Source: Rhizobiaceae bacterium (GTDB taxonomy: Bacteria > Pseudomonadota > Alphaproteobacteria > Rhizobiales > Rhizobiaceae). Taken from it: DNA of 64,000 nucleotides. The notes below the pieces were generated by a model that did no database searches, was not told the DNA's origin, and was given only the letters and a program-made list of their open reading frames with translations. The translations under genes and the position numbers were made by a program. Where the stretch lies: assembly GCA_905339215.1 (NCBI GenBank), contig CAJPFN010000033.1:1-64000 (forward strand), given 5' to 3'. Positions within the stretch are counted from its first letter, which is position 1. Each line of letters begins with the position of its first letter. Shown here one piece after another: positions 1-8,189 of this stretch.

Positions 1-1
1 T

Positions 2-331
2 GTCGGCGTGATCGGCGTCGAATTCTTCGTTCTCCCCGACGGCGCCGTGCTTGCCAATGAGATTGCGCCGAGGGTGCACAATTCCGGTCACTGGACGGAG
101 GCCGCCTGCGCCGTCTCGCAGTTCGAGCAGCATGTGCGCGCTATCGCCGGCCTGCCGCTCGGCTCGCCGTCGCGGCACTCCGACTGCGTCATGGAGAACC
201 TGATCGGCGACGACGTCCTACGTGCGCCCGCCCTTCTCGCCGAGCCCGATCTCGTCCTGCATCTCTACGGCAAGGCCGAGGCGCGGCCCGGCCGGAAGAT
301 GGGCCATTTCACCCGCCTGCTCGGGCACTGA
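2..331 (+). CDS. purK: PurK C-terminal part (5'-truncated by window edge)
   Basis: This is the C-terminal 109 residues of N5-carboxyaminoimidazole ribonucleotide synthase, the ATP-grasp enzyme that carboxylates AIR in de novo purine synthesis in the cytoplasm. The reading frame is open from base 2, with no start inside the window. The conserved ATP-grasp segment around [14 protein letters not shown] (about residues 20-33 of this fragment) and the C-terminal GKMGHFT are typical of PurK. It ends just before the att site, so it is the chromosomal flank and not part of the mobile element. Confidence 0.93.
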   Translation, partial: VGVIGVEFFVLPDGAVLANEIAPRVHNSGHWTEAACAVSQFEQHVRAIAGLPLGSPSRHSDCVMENLIGDDVLRAPALLAEPDLVLHLYGKAEARPGRKMGHFTRLLGH

Positions 332-392
332 GGACCCGCACTGCCGCCTCTCTTTTGCCGCGAGGCGCTTACCGTGCTTTGAAAAAGCGAAA

Positions 393-410
393 GGCCGCCC
401 GAGGGCGGCC
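393..410 (-). terminator. Rho-independent terminator of the original tRNA-Gly transcript
   Basis: A perfect 8-bp GC stem (GGCCGCCC, 393-400; GGGCGGCC, 403-410) has a 2-nt loop. On the minus strand it is followed by TTTCGCTTTTTC, a T-rich tail. The plus strand has no T tract. It therefore terminates leftward transcription, matching a tRNA read on the minus strand. The tight loop may open by a pair. Confidence 0.7.
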
Positions 411-440
411 GTCGCAAATGCTTGTCTTCGTGAGGAAAAC

Positions 441-488
441 TGGAGCGGGCGAAGGGATTCGAACCCTCGACCCCAACCTTGGCAAGGT
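441..488 (-). other. attachment site: 3' half of tRNA-Gly(GCC)
   Basis: Read on the minus strand, this segment holds the GCC anticodon loop (TTGCCAA), the variable region, the T arm (GAGGG-TTCGAAT-CCCTT), the acceptor 3' strand CGCCCGC and the encoded CCA. Upstream of the anticodon stem the sequence no longer matches a tRNA: no D arm and no GCGGGCG acceptor 5' strand can be placed. A tRNA 3' half without its 5' half, 200 bp from a tyrosine integrase and next to chromosomal purK, is what an ICE leaves at the end away from the restored tRNA. The intact tRNA is predicted at the right end of the element, outside the window. The remaining sequence to 685 shows no gene and is probably the int promoter region. 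Confidence 0.85.
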
Positions 489-685
489 GCCCGACACGCT
501 CTCGCCGCCCTATCCGGCTCCACGCTGTGATACGATAATACACGATAAATCACCGACTTAACGCGGTACAGTTCCGCCGGACCTATCCGGGAGGTAGCCG
601 CTGACTTGCTTCGAAATGCTTGGAATTGGCTTCGATAGAGGGTATGGTGGGTTGATTCTAAGCAAAGATTCGACAAGATGTTGAT

Positions 686-2008
686 ATGGCGACGGAAAAG
701 ATCACAAAGCGGATCGTGGACGCGCTCAAGGCTCCGAAACCTTCCAGAGATGGGGTCAAGGTTCGGGAGCATTTCGTGTGGGATCGCGAGCTGCGCGGGT
801 TCGGCGTGCAGGTCATGCCGTCGGGCCTCAAGAGCTTCGTCATCCAGTATCGCACGCCGGAAGGGAGGAACCGGAGGGCCGTCATCGGGCGATATGGGCT
901 GATGACGGTCGAAGAAGCTCGCAAGCTCGCCCATGAGAAGCTAGTGGCGGTTTCCAAGGGTGTCGATCCGGTCGCGGAGGAAGCCAAGGCAGCGGGCCTG
1001 CTCACCGTCGCCGAAGTCTGCGACTGGTATCTGGCCGAGGCGGAAGCCGGGCGGATCCTCGGCCGCCGTCGGCGACCGATCAAGCCGTCCACGCTGGCGA
1101 TGGACCGCAGCCGCATCGAGGCGCACATCAAGCCGCTCCTCGGTCGCCGCCAGGTCGCATCCCTCAAGCTTGGCGACGTCGAAGGCGCGCAGGCGGACAT
1201 CGCGGCCGGCAAGACCTCGAAGCCCCGCGCGGGCAGCCGCGGCGGCGCCACCACCGGCGGGGAGGGCGTGGCCGCGCGGACCATGTCGACGTTGCACTCC
1301 ATCTTTGAGCACGCGGTTCGCCTCGGGAAGATCGAAGCCAATCCCGCCAAGGGCGTGCGCAGGATCGCCAGCGCACCACGCGAACGGCGTCTCAGCCGGA
1401 GCGAGATCGAACGGCTAGGCAAGACGCTGCGGGCGGCCGCGGAGGAGGGCGAGCATCCGACCGGCCTCGCCGCCATTCGCTTCCTCCTCCTGACCGGCTT
1501 CCGGCGCATGGAAGCGCTCGGGCTGCAGCGCACCTGGCTGGACGAAGAAGAATGCGCCATCCGCTTTCCGGATACCAAGAGCGGCGCGCAGATTCGTGTG
1601 ATCGGCCAGGCCGCCATCGATCTGCTTCTCGATCAGCCCAAAACCAAGTCCCCGTTCTTCTTTCCGGCCGATTGGGGAGAAGGGCATTTCATCGGCGTGG
1701 TGCGTGTTCTCGATCGCGTCTGTCAGAAGGCCAGGCTGGCGGACATCACCCCGCACACGTTGCGCCACACCTTTGCGAGCCTCGCGGGTGATCTCGGCTT
1801 CTCTGAGCTGACGATCGCGGCGCTGCTCGGCCATTCCGCCAGGGGCGTCACGCAGCGCTATGTCCACATCGACGAAGCGCTCAGGATGACGGCTGACCGG
1901 GTGGCCGACGAAATGGCCGACCTGCTCGATGGGCGGGCGGCGCCAACGCGCTCCCGTTCCTCTCGCCGTGATCGGTCCGGGCGGAAGCTAGAAGCGACCG
2001 GGGTGTGA
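686..2008 (+). CDS. int: tyrosine recombinase/integrase of the ICE (DUF4102 N-terminus)
   Basis: Site-specific recombinase that integrates and, with an excisionase, excises the element at tRNA-Gly. The 440-aa length is normal for P4-type integrases. Residues 1-100 form the Arm DNA-binding (DUF4102-like) domain, followed by a core-binding domain and a C-terminal catalytic domain. Visible catalytic motifs are the Arg of TGFRRMEAL (about 271), HTLRHTF (about 357), the His of LLGHS (about 381) and the nucleophilic Tyr of QRYVHID (about 391). It lies directly inside the att site and reads into the element. The natural RDF partner is probably the MerR/AlpA-like protein at 47459. Confidence 0.93.
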   Translation: MATEKITKRIVDALKAPKPSRDGVKVREHFVWDRELRGFGVQVMPSGLKSFVIQYRTPEGRNRRAVIGRYGLMTVEEARKLAHEKLVAVSKGVDPVAEEAKAAGLLTVAEVCDWYLAEAEAGRILGRRRRPIKPSTLAMDRSRIEAHIKPLLGRRQVASLKLGDVEGAQADIAAGKTSKPRAGSRGGATTGGEGVAARTMSTLHSIFEHAVRLGKIEANPAKGVRRIASAPRERRLSRSEIERLGKTLRAAAEEGEHPTGLAAIRFLLLTGFRRMEALGLQRTWLDEEECAIRFPDTKSGAQIRVIGQAAIDLLLDQPKTKSPFFFPADWGEGHFIGVVRVLDRVCQKARLADITPHTLRHTFASLAGDLGFSELTIAALLGHSARGVTQRYVHIDEALRMTADRVADEMADLLDGRAAPTRSRSSRRDRSGRKLEATGV

Positions 2009-2010
2009 GC

Positions 2011-2124
2011 GTCCGAAGTTTGCGACAAACTTCGGACACCATGGTTCGCGCGCTTTGTCCGAAAAATGTAGTAATCTTCGGACATCGGCTTGTGTCTGTC
2101 CGAAAAATGTATCATATTTCGGAC
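2011..2124 (+). promoter_or_regulatory. three 27-bp palindromic operators upstream of abiEi
   Basis: Three 27-bp elements lie at 2011-2037, 2057-2083 and 2098-2124. Each starts GTCCGAA and ends TTCGGAC. The first is a perfect palindrome with 12-bp arms and a CGA centre; the other two have 7-bp outer arms and AT-rich centres. Start-to-start spacing is 46 and 41 bp, about four helical turns. The last abuts the ATG at 2125. AbiEi antitoxins are known to bind cooperatively to inverted repeats in their own promoter, so these are very likely AbiEi autoregulatory sites. No other function is evident. Confidence 0.82.
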
Positions 2125-2793
2125 ATGGCGACTTTAGCGCATGATGCCAACCTTCGCTCCCGGGTGCTCGCCAGGATCGCCTCCAGCCCGAACGAGGTCT
2201 GGACACCCAGCGATTTTGCCGACCTTGGCAGCCGCGCCGCCGTCGACAAGACCCTGCAGCGCCTCGCCGCTGCAGGCGATCTGCGCCGTATCGACCGCGG
2301 TCTCTACGATCAGCCCCGTAAGAATGAGCTGACCGGCCACCCCACCGTGCCCGATTATCGCGCCGTCATCCGCGCCGTCACCCGCCGCGACCAGGCGCGC
2401 GCCGTGTTGGACGGCATGACCGCCGCCAACGATCTCGGCCTCACCACCGCCGTGCCCGCGCGCATCGAGGTGCTGGTTGATGCACGCCTGAAGCCGATCA
2501 AGCTCGGCAAGCAGGAAATTCATTTCAAGTTCGCCGCACCCAGCCGCCTCTATTGGGCCGGCCGACCGGCGATGCGCATTGTCCAGGCACTGCACTGGAT
2601 GCAGGACATGCTCGCGCAGGACGACGAGCGCGCCCGCGTCCAGACCGCGCTGCGCCGCCTTTTCGCCGACCCGCAGCACGGGCAGGCGATCCGCGACGAT
2701 CTGCGCGCCGGTCTCTCCGCGCTTCCGATCTGGATGCAGGAGTTCTTGCGAGACCTGCTCAGCGCAACCGATGCGGACGAGGGCCAGCCATGA
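2125..2793 (+). CDS. abiEi: AbiEi-family antitoxin (type IV TA, DUF6088-like)
   Basis: A 222-aa antitoxin and autorepressor of the AbiE type IV toxin-antitoxin/abortive-infection pair. An N-terminal winged helix (residues 1-60, VWTPSDFADLGSRAAVDKTLQRL...GDLRRIDRGLYDQP) is followed by the antitoxin body. The frame stays open upstream to 2005, but ATG 2125 is chosen because the upstream stretch is occupied by three palindromic operators. The stop overlaps the toxin start (ATGA), the usual coupled abiEi-abiEii arrangement. It lies just behind the integrase, a common place for stabilising and defence genes. Confidence 0.85.
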   Translation: MATLAHDANLRSRVLARIASSPNEVWTPSDFADLGSRAAVDKTLQRLAAAGDLRRIDRGLYDQPRKNELTGHPTVPDYRAVIRAVTRRDQARAVLDGMTAANDLGLTTAVPARIEVLVDARLKPIKLGKQEIHFKFAAPSRLYWAGRPAMRIVQALHWMQDMLAQDDERARVQTALRRLFADPQHGQAIRDDLRAGLSALPIWMQEFLRDLLSATDADEGQP

Positions 2794-3833
2794 CCAGCTC
2801 CGCATACAGGCAGGTCATCGCCGCGCCGCCGGGTGACCGGCTCGACCTATTTCTCACCACCGCCAATCGGCTCGGCACACCGATCGGCAATGTGGAGAAG
2901 GATTTCTGGGTCTGCTGGACGCTGAATGCGCTCTATCACGAGCGGCCTGATGGAGGACCGCGCCTCCTGTTCAAGGGCGGCACCTCGCTGTCGAAAGCCT
3001 ATGGCCTGATCGAGCGCTTTTCCGAGGACATCGATGTCACCGTCTTCCGCGACGACCTCAATGAGGCCGCTTCGGTCGAGGAACTGGAGGCTCTGTCGAA
3101 CAAGAAACGTCGTGCCAGGCTCGATGCGATCCGGGACGCGTGCCGTGCCTATATCACAGGCCCGCTCCACGAACTTCTTAGCGCTCGGCTCGCCGAGGCA
3201 ACCGATGGCGCCGGGCGTGTCGAGATCGACGAAGCCGATCCAGACGGACAGACATTGCTCGTCTGGTATCCCGAAGTCGAGCCGCGCGACGGCACCTATG
3301 TGCGACCGGCCGTGCGCATCGAATCCGGCGCAAAGTCAGCGCTCGATCCCAACCGTCCCACCACGATTCGACCCTATGTCAGCGAGGAGGCTGATGGACT
3401 CGACCTGACCGTCGCCGGCGTCACCACGATCGAAGCCACCCGCACCTTCTGGGACAAAGTGGTGATTGCCCATGGCTTGCGCCGCTGGTACGAGCGGCGC
3501 GGTGTTCTCCGGCAAGAAGGCCAGCGGGTGTCGCGACACTATTACGACCTGCACTGCCTGCTTGGCTCGGAGGTCGGAAAAGCGGCGCTTGCGGATCGCG
3601 ATCTTGGCGCCGACTGCGTGCGCCACGCGCGCATGTTCTTCGACCGCCCCGACTATGACCTGGCCTCCGCCACCCCGGGCTCATTCGCTATCGCACCTAT
3701 CGACGGAATGGTCGAGGCGCTCAGTCGCGACTATGCAAACACCACGGCCATGATCTTTGGGGTCGCTCCAGGATTTGCAGATATATTGGCTTCCGCCTTC
3801 CAAATTGAGCGGGTCATAAACAGCCGCGTTTAA
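2790..3833 (+). CDS. abiEii: AbiEii nucleotidyltransferase toxin
   Basis: A 347-aa toxin of the DUF1814/AbiEii nucleotidyltransferase family. Family members transfer nucleotides to RNA substrates (tRNA for related MenT toxins) and cause growth arrest during phage infection. The nucleotidyltransferase signature is visible as LLFKGGTSLSKAYGLIERFSEDID (about residues 50-75): the G-T-S-L motif and the metal-binding D-x-D. The ATG overlaps the antitoxin TGA by 4 bp. The longer frame starting at 2553 runs through the antitoxin gene and is rejected. It is convergent with brxL, 32 bp away. Confidence 0.88.
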   Translation: MTSSAYRQVIAAPPGDRLDLFLTTANRLGTPIGNVEKDFWVCWTLNALYHERPDGGPRLLFKGGTSLSKAYGLIERFSEDIDVTVFRDDLNEAASVEELEALSNKKRRARLDAIRDACRAYITGPLHELLSARLAEATDGAGRVEIDEADPDGQTLLVWYPEVEPRDGTYVRPAVRIESGAKSALDPNRPTTIRPYVSEEADGLDLTVAGVTTIEATRTFWDKVVIAHGLRRWYERRGVLRQEGQRVSRHYYDLHCLLGSEVGKAALADRDLGADCVRHARMFFDRPDYDLASATPGSFAIAPIDGMVEALSRDYANTTAMIFGVAPGFADILASAFQIERVINSRV

Positions 3834-3865
3834 TCAAACCGATTGCACAACAACCTGCGAAGATA

Positions 3866-5914
3866 TCAGTCGTGCAGTGCTTTGCGCAGGGCATCCGGCG
3901 CGTCGGCGTAGAAGAGAACTTGAACCCTGGTGGCTACATCGTCCGACAAGTCGATCAAGGCCCTGCGACTAGATACGGGCACGAGGACAGCGTTGGCGCC
4001 TTTCTCCATTGCGAGCTCGACTACGTCGATCGGGTTGTGGATCGGTTCGATAGAGCCGCCCAGGGTAATTCCGCCGGCGATGACGAGGCCGCCCTTCAAC
4101 GGCTTCCCGAGGAGGGCGGAACAAAGCGCGACGAGAACACCAACGCCAAGCTGTTCGCCGCTCTTCGCGGCATCGAAAGATCGAAGCTGAAGAGCAAATT
4201 CGTGCTCGCGCGGATTGCGCTCACCGACGAGCTCCCGTGACCTTGCGTATAGGTTCTGTTCCGCGATGCGCGCGCTTTCCCGGAAGGGACCAGGGGGTGA
4301 CTGGTTCAGGATGCGGACGCCGCCGCCGGGGCTTTCCGTCACTTCGATACGGAACAATCCCGTGCTTTCGTCCTGGCCGCCCGGGCTGATCGCCCAGACC
4401 TGGCCGGACGGCAGAGGGTCGGAGCCGATGCTGTCCTCGCTCTGCAACTCCGGGGTCGAGACGAACTTCTCGACGCCATCCAAGCCCATCACGTAGCTGA
4501 ATTGCGTGTTGCGAAACTCGGCCGAGCCGATGCGTTTCTGCTGCTCCTTCACACGTCGGCGCACTTCGAGGGCGAGACGCACCGCCCATTCAAGATCGTC
4601 GTCCGGCACGGCGACGGTCGGATCGGGATAGAGAAGCTTCAACAGGCCGGAGACGGTCTTGTTGACCGCGTTCTGATCGCGGCCGGAGAGAGCGCCGCCG
4701 AAATGGACCCGTCCCTGGAGGACGTTGACGCGGCTTTGCGAGCGAAGGCGCGAGAAGCACTCGGCGAGGACATCGCTAACCAGGCCGAAGCGGTCTGTGA
4801 ACAGCTCCTTGCTGACCTTGGGAACGTCCCATCCCGGCAGGTAGCAGTGGATGCGGTCCATGAAGGCGGTGTCGTTCCGCATCTCGGGCGGCATCGGCCC
4901 GAACAGGTGCCCCACCCGCTGTTGGTGCTGAACGTCCACATCGAAATTGCCGACCATGACGATACTGCCTTCGGCGCGGATGCTCTCTCGGCCGCGCGAA
5001 AACTCGCCCGACTCCATGTAGCCCTTCATGATGTTGACGCCGTCCTTCTGGTCGAAGGAAATGCCCGAGACCTCATCGAAGCAGACCACATCGTACTGGC
5101 AGACAAGGCCGCGCTGGCCGTTCGCCATGTTGACGAACATGCGCGCCACCGTCGCCTTGCCGCCGGAAACGAGGTGCGCGTAGGGCGAGACCTGCTGGAA
5201 TAGGTGGCTCTTGCCCGTTCCGCGGGGACCGAGCTCAATCAGGTTGTAGTTTCGCTCCACGAAGGGGATCATGCGCAGGAGCGTCGTGTCCTGGGCGCGG
5301 GCGCTGAGAGCGGCAGGCTCCAGGCCGATACTGCGCAGGAGTAGGTCTTTCCACTCACGCGTGGTCAGTTGGGCACGGCCGGCGGCAATCTTGTCCAGTA
5401 TGTCGCGCGTGGATAGCTGGATTTCACGGAGGCTCAGGACTTCGAACGGCCTGCCGCCCTTCTCCTGTGCGATGCTGGCGTCGTAGCCGAGTTCGATCTC
5501 GGCATAGAAGCCGCCCGTCAGCATGCGTTCGTGCTCCAGGACAATCTTGTCCGAGATGCGCACGTCGTTGAGGCGGAGGCTCGGCAGGGTCGCCAGGTAG
5601 CTGTCGGTCTTGGCGTCGAGGCGGGCCGTGATGATGTCGATGATGCGAACGGCGCCGCGGTCGCGCGCCTTCGACTTGAACAGTTCCTCTTCACCCGCGC
5701 GCACCGTCCGGTCGGAGAGTTGCGACTGCACCATCTGGAGACCTTCTTCGATCTCCTCGGGCACGGTGCTGGCGCAGTAGCGGCCAAGCATGAACTCGAC
5801 CACATAGGTCGGAACGGGGAACTGACCGCGAAAACGGCGAACCAGATCCTTTCGCACGATGTGTCCGGGGAACGCTTCCGCCGCCTTGCGGTCCAGGTCG
5901 TCGAGCTCGATCAC
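3866..5914 (-). CDS. brxL: BrxL, BREX AAA+ protein with Lon-like C-terminal domain
   Basis: A 682-aa last gene of the BREX operon. BrxL proteins are AAA+ DNA-binding translocases needed for phage exclusion in type 1 BREX. Walker A is GPRGTGKSH (about residue 230), Walker B is VVCFDEVSG, and the C-terminal 200 residues are Lon-protease-like (GGLVIAGGITLGGSIEPI). By alignment to Lon, the catalytic Ser position is occupied by Gln (GEQLGVG), so proteolysis is unlikely. GTG start two bases after the pglZ stop. Confidence 0.93.
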   Translation of the reverse strand: MIELDDLDRKAAEAFPGHIVRKDLVRRFRGQFPVPTYVVEFMLGRYCASTVPEEIEEGLQMVQSQLSDRTVRAGEEELFKSKARDRGAVRIIDIITARLDAKTDSYLATLPSLRLNDVRISDKIVLEHERMLTGGFYAEIELGYDASIAQEKGGRPFEVLSLREIQLSTRDILDKIAAGRAQLTTREWKDLLLRSIGLEPAALSARAQDTTLLRMIPFVERNYNLIELGPRGTGKSHLFQQVSPYAHLVSGGKATVARMFVNMANGQRGLVCQYDVVCFDEVSGISFDQKDGVNIMKGYMESGEFSRGRESIRAEGSIVMVGNFDVDVQHQQRVGHLFGPMPPEMRNDTAFMDRIHCYLPGWDVPKVSKELFTDRFGLVSDVLAECFSRLRSQSRVNVLQGRVHFGGALSGRDQNAVNKTVSGLLKLLYPDPTVAVPDDDLEWAVRLALEVRRRVKEQQKRIGSAEFRNTQFSYVMGLDGVEKFVSTPELQSEDSIGSDPLPSGQVWAISPGGQDESTGLFRIEVTESPGGGVRILNQSPPGPFRESARIAEQNLYARSRELVGERNPREHEFALQLRSFDAAKSGEQLGVGVLVALCSALLGKPLKGGLVIAGGITLGGSIEPIHNPIDVVELAMEKGANAVLVPVSSRRALIDLSDDVATRVQVLFYADAPDALRKALHD

Positions 5915-5915
5915 G

Positions 5916-8189
5916 TCAATCCTCCCCGACCGTCAGCGTGCGGTGGGCCAATACCCGACCATCGTCATCCAGTACGACAAGGCAGGCGGCTTCACGCTCA
6001 TGTTCGTCGCTAACCAGGAATGACGTCCGGCCATGCTCGTCGAGAACCCTGCCGCCCTTGATCAGGCTCGGTCCGCTGGTCTCCGAACCGAGGCGCAGAT
6101 CGACGCGGAGGTCGGCGCCGCCGGTCACCTCGACGCGCAGACGCAGTCCCTCCCATCTGGTTTTTCCGATGGTAACGGCGCGCTGTGCACCATCGCCCAC
6201 CACCTTCAGGACGGGTAAGATGCATTCCTGCGGGCTGACGCCGCCATGCGCATACTCGTAGCCTGCGTAAAATGACCGCGCGCCCGTCGCCGTCGCCACC
6301 GAAACCTCGGGGTTCCAACTCCACGGAACCTGGAGATAGGACGTTTCGGCCTTAGCTTTCACCATGGCGCAACGCGTCCGCTTGCCGTTGGGCTCCACCA
6401 GGCCGACATCGAGCGCCGCGTGGGGCAGCCCGCCCGGCATCAGCAGCCAGCCATGGTCGGTAACGATATGAAGGCTCCGTCCCGACGTTACCAACTGAAG
6501 GATGCGGTCGACCGCATCGCGGATGCCTGCCGATAGCCGCTCGGCAAGCCGCGCGCCCAGCGCATGCCCTTCTTCATCGAACCGCCCAGTTTCCGCCCAG
6601 AGCTTCGCGTCGGGGAGTAGGGCGCTGTCCGTTTCCCAGCCTTGCGCTTCCATCAACTTGAACAACACGGGTTTCGTCGCCGGCTTGCCCTCCGGGGACA
6701 GTGGCAGAACGTCGGAGGTGGTCGGCGGCCCGCTCAGCAGGGACGCCACCGGGGAGACCATCGGCTTGCACGTCGCGGTGACGGTGGGGAACCCGGACCA
6801 CATCCAGCCCAGCGAGACCTGCACGCCCTCATCCTTCAATCGGCGGACGAGCTCACGGGCAAGGTCCATGCGCAAGCCGTCCACGAACAGGATCGTGGTG
6901 GCGCCGGGACCAGCCTCGGGCGGCGCGGCGAGCTTTACCTTGCCAACTCGGATCAGCTCCTGGAGCGCGAGGGCGCCCTGATCCATCCAGGGCAGATAGA
7001 CCGCACGCAGCGCTGCGGCGACGGCCTCGCGGTCGAGCTCGCGCGGCGCGACCGCCAGCGCGCGCATCGCGGCCCAGTCCACATCGGCGCCTGCCGCGAC
7101 ATAGGCTTCGGCCAGCGCGTTGCCGTCATGACTCGGCAGCGGCTCGGCGGCGGCGATGTTCGCGATGAAGGCGAGAGCCTGCGCCAAGGGTGCTTCGCCG
7201 CGCCGCGCCCAGACTGTCTCTCGCCGCCAAGCGTGCTTCGCTTCCAACTCACCAATTCTGGCCTTGGCGGTCTCTGGCGAAAGCTCTGCCAGTTCGCGGA
7301 GTTGTTGGCGCAGGTCCTTTTCGTCCCGAGCGTTCAAGCGGGGGTACGAATCCTGGTGCTCGAATAGCGTTCCCGGCTCTTCGAGGCTGAGATAGGTCAC
7401 GACCTTCTCAAAACCGGTAGAGGCGGCGAAACGCGCCCATACCTCCGCCCAGCGCCCTTCGCGCTTGGCCAAGCGCCGCGTAGCGTCCTGCGGGGACAGC
7501 TTGCGCGGATCGAACTTCAGCTGCTTTTCGGCGATGTTGGCGAAGGCCGCGAACCGCGCGGGATCGCCCAACTCGGTGAAGGCTCCGTCGATCCACTCGA
7601 GCATGTCGGCGGCTAGGTCGGGCGCGAGCAGCGCATTTAGCTGGTCCGCGTTCCAGCGTTGGCCACGCAACTCCTCGACGGGGCGCGTGCAGATGCGCAG
7701 CGCCGCGTGGGAAAGCGCTGTGCGGGTCGCATTGTCGTCGGCGATGCTGAGCTTGAGCGGCCCGCGTTCGGAGGTGAGGAAGCCGCGCAGCGTCCAGTCT
7801 TTACCGTTGACGTGCCCGAACACGGTGCCTGCCACCGTGAACCAGACCAGCGGCTGTAGGAGAGCCGGGCAATCGTCAGCGCCCTTCAGCGTCTCGCGAG
7901 CGACGCCGGGCAGATAGAGGATGGGCGTGCTCTCCTCCGGGATGAGAACGGCGGGAACGGCTCCGGCAACTGCAGCGCGCAGCCAAACGGCCGGCCCCGT
8001 TCGTGTCGCCGCATCGAACTCGCCGTAAGTCAGCAGCTCCGGAAGCCGCTCGCGCAGCGCCGGCAGAAGGGGCTCGAACTCCCGATTGGCGTCGCACCAC
8101 ACTACCGCTTCCGGCGGCGCCTCGGCCGCGGCGTTGTAGCTTGCGGCGTCGTGCAGGGCGCTGACGAGGGCATCGAGAGGCGTCGTCAC
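5916..8189 (-). CDS. pglZ: PglZ, alkaline-phosphatase-superfamily BREX protein
   Basis: A 757-aa BREX core protein. The PglZ domain belongs to the alkaline phosphatase superfamily and is essential for BREX; its substrate is not settled. Metal-binding motifs are FVDGLRMD (Asp, about residue 432) and VTDHGW (Asp-His, about 574). The C-terminus is a beta-rich region (WEGLRLRVEVTGGADLRVDLRLG). Start overlaps the pglX stop by 4 bp, indicating translational coupling. The overall length and neighbours fit the PglZ of type 1 BREX, probably the type B variant. Confidence 0.9.
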   Translation of the reverse strand: MTTPLDALVSALHDAASYNAAAEAPPEAVVWCDANREFEPLLPALRERLPELLTYGEFDAATRTGPAVWLRAAVAGAVPAVLIPEESTPILYLPGVARETLKGADDCPALLQPLVWFTVAGTVFGHVNGKDWTLRGFLTSERGPLKLSIADDNATRTALSHAALRICTRPVEELRGQRWNADQLNALLAPDLAADMLEWIDGAFTELGDPARFAAFANIAEKQLKFDPRKLSPQDATRRLAKREGRWAEVWARFAASTGFEKVVTYLSLEEPGTLFEHQDSYPRLNARDEKDLRQQLRELAELSPETAKARIGELEAKHAWRRETVWARRGEAPLAQALAFIANIAAAEPLPSHDGNALAEAYVAAGADVDWAAMRALAVAPRELDREAVAAALRAVYLPWMDQGALALQELIRVGKVKLAAPPEAGPGATTILFVDGLRMDLARELVRRLKDEGVQVSLGWMWSGFPTVTATCKPMVSPVASLLSGPPTTSDVLPLSPEGKPATKPVLFKLMEAQGWETDSALLPDAKLWAETGRFDEEGHALGARLAERLSAGIRDAVDRILQLVTSGRSLHIVTDHGWLLMPGGLPHAALDVGLVEPNGKRTRCAMVKAKAETSYLQVPWSWNPEVSVATATGARSFYAGYEYAHGGVSPQECILPVLKVVGDGAQRAVTIGKTRWEGLRLRVEVTGGADLRVDLRLGSETSGPSLIKGGRVLDEHGRTSFLVSDEHEREAACLVVLDDDGRVLAHRTLTVGED

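Noticed and set aside
441-515. A complete tRNA-Gly gene
   Set aside because: The 3' half is perfect, but no D arm or matching acceptor 5' strand (GCGGGCG) exists upstream of the anticodon stem; it is an att remnant.
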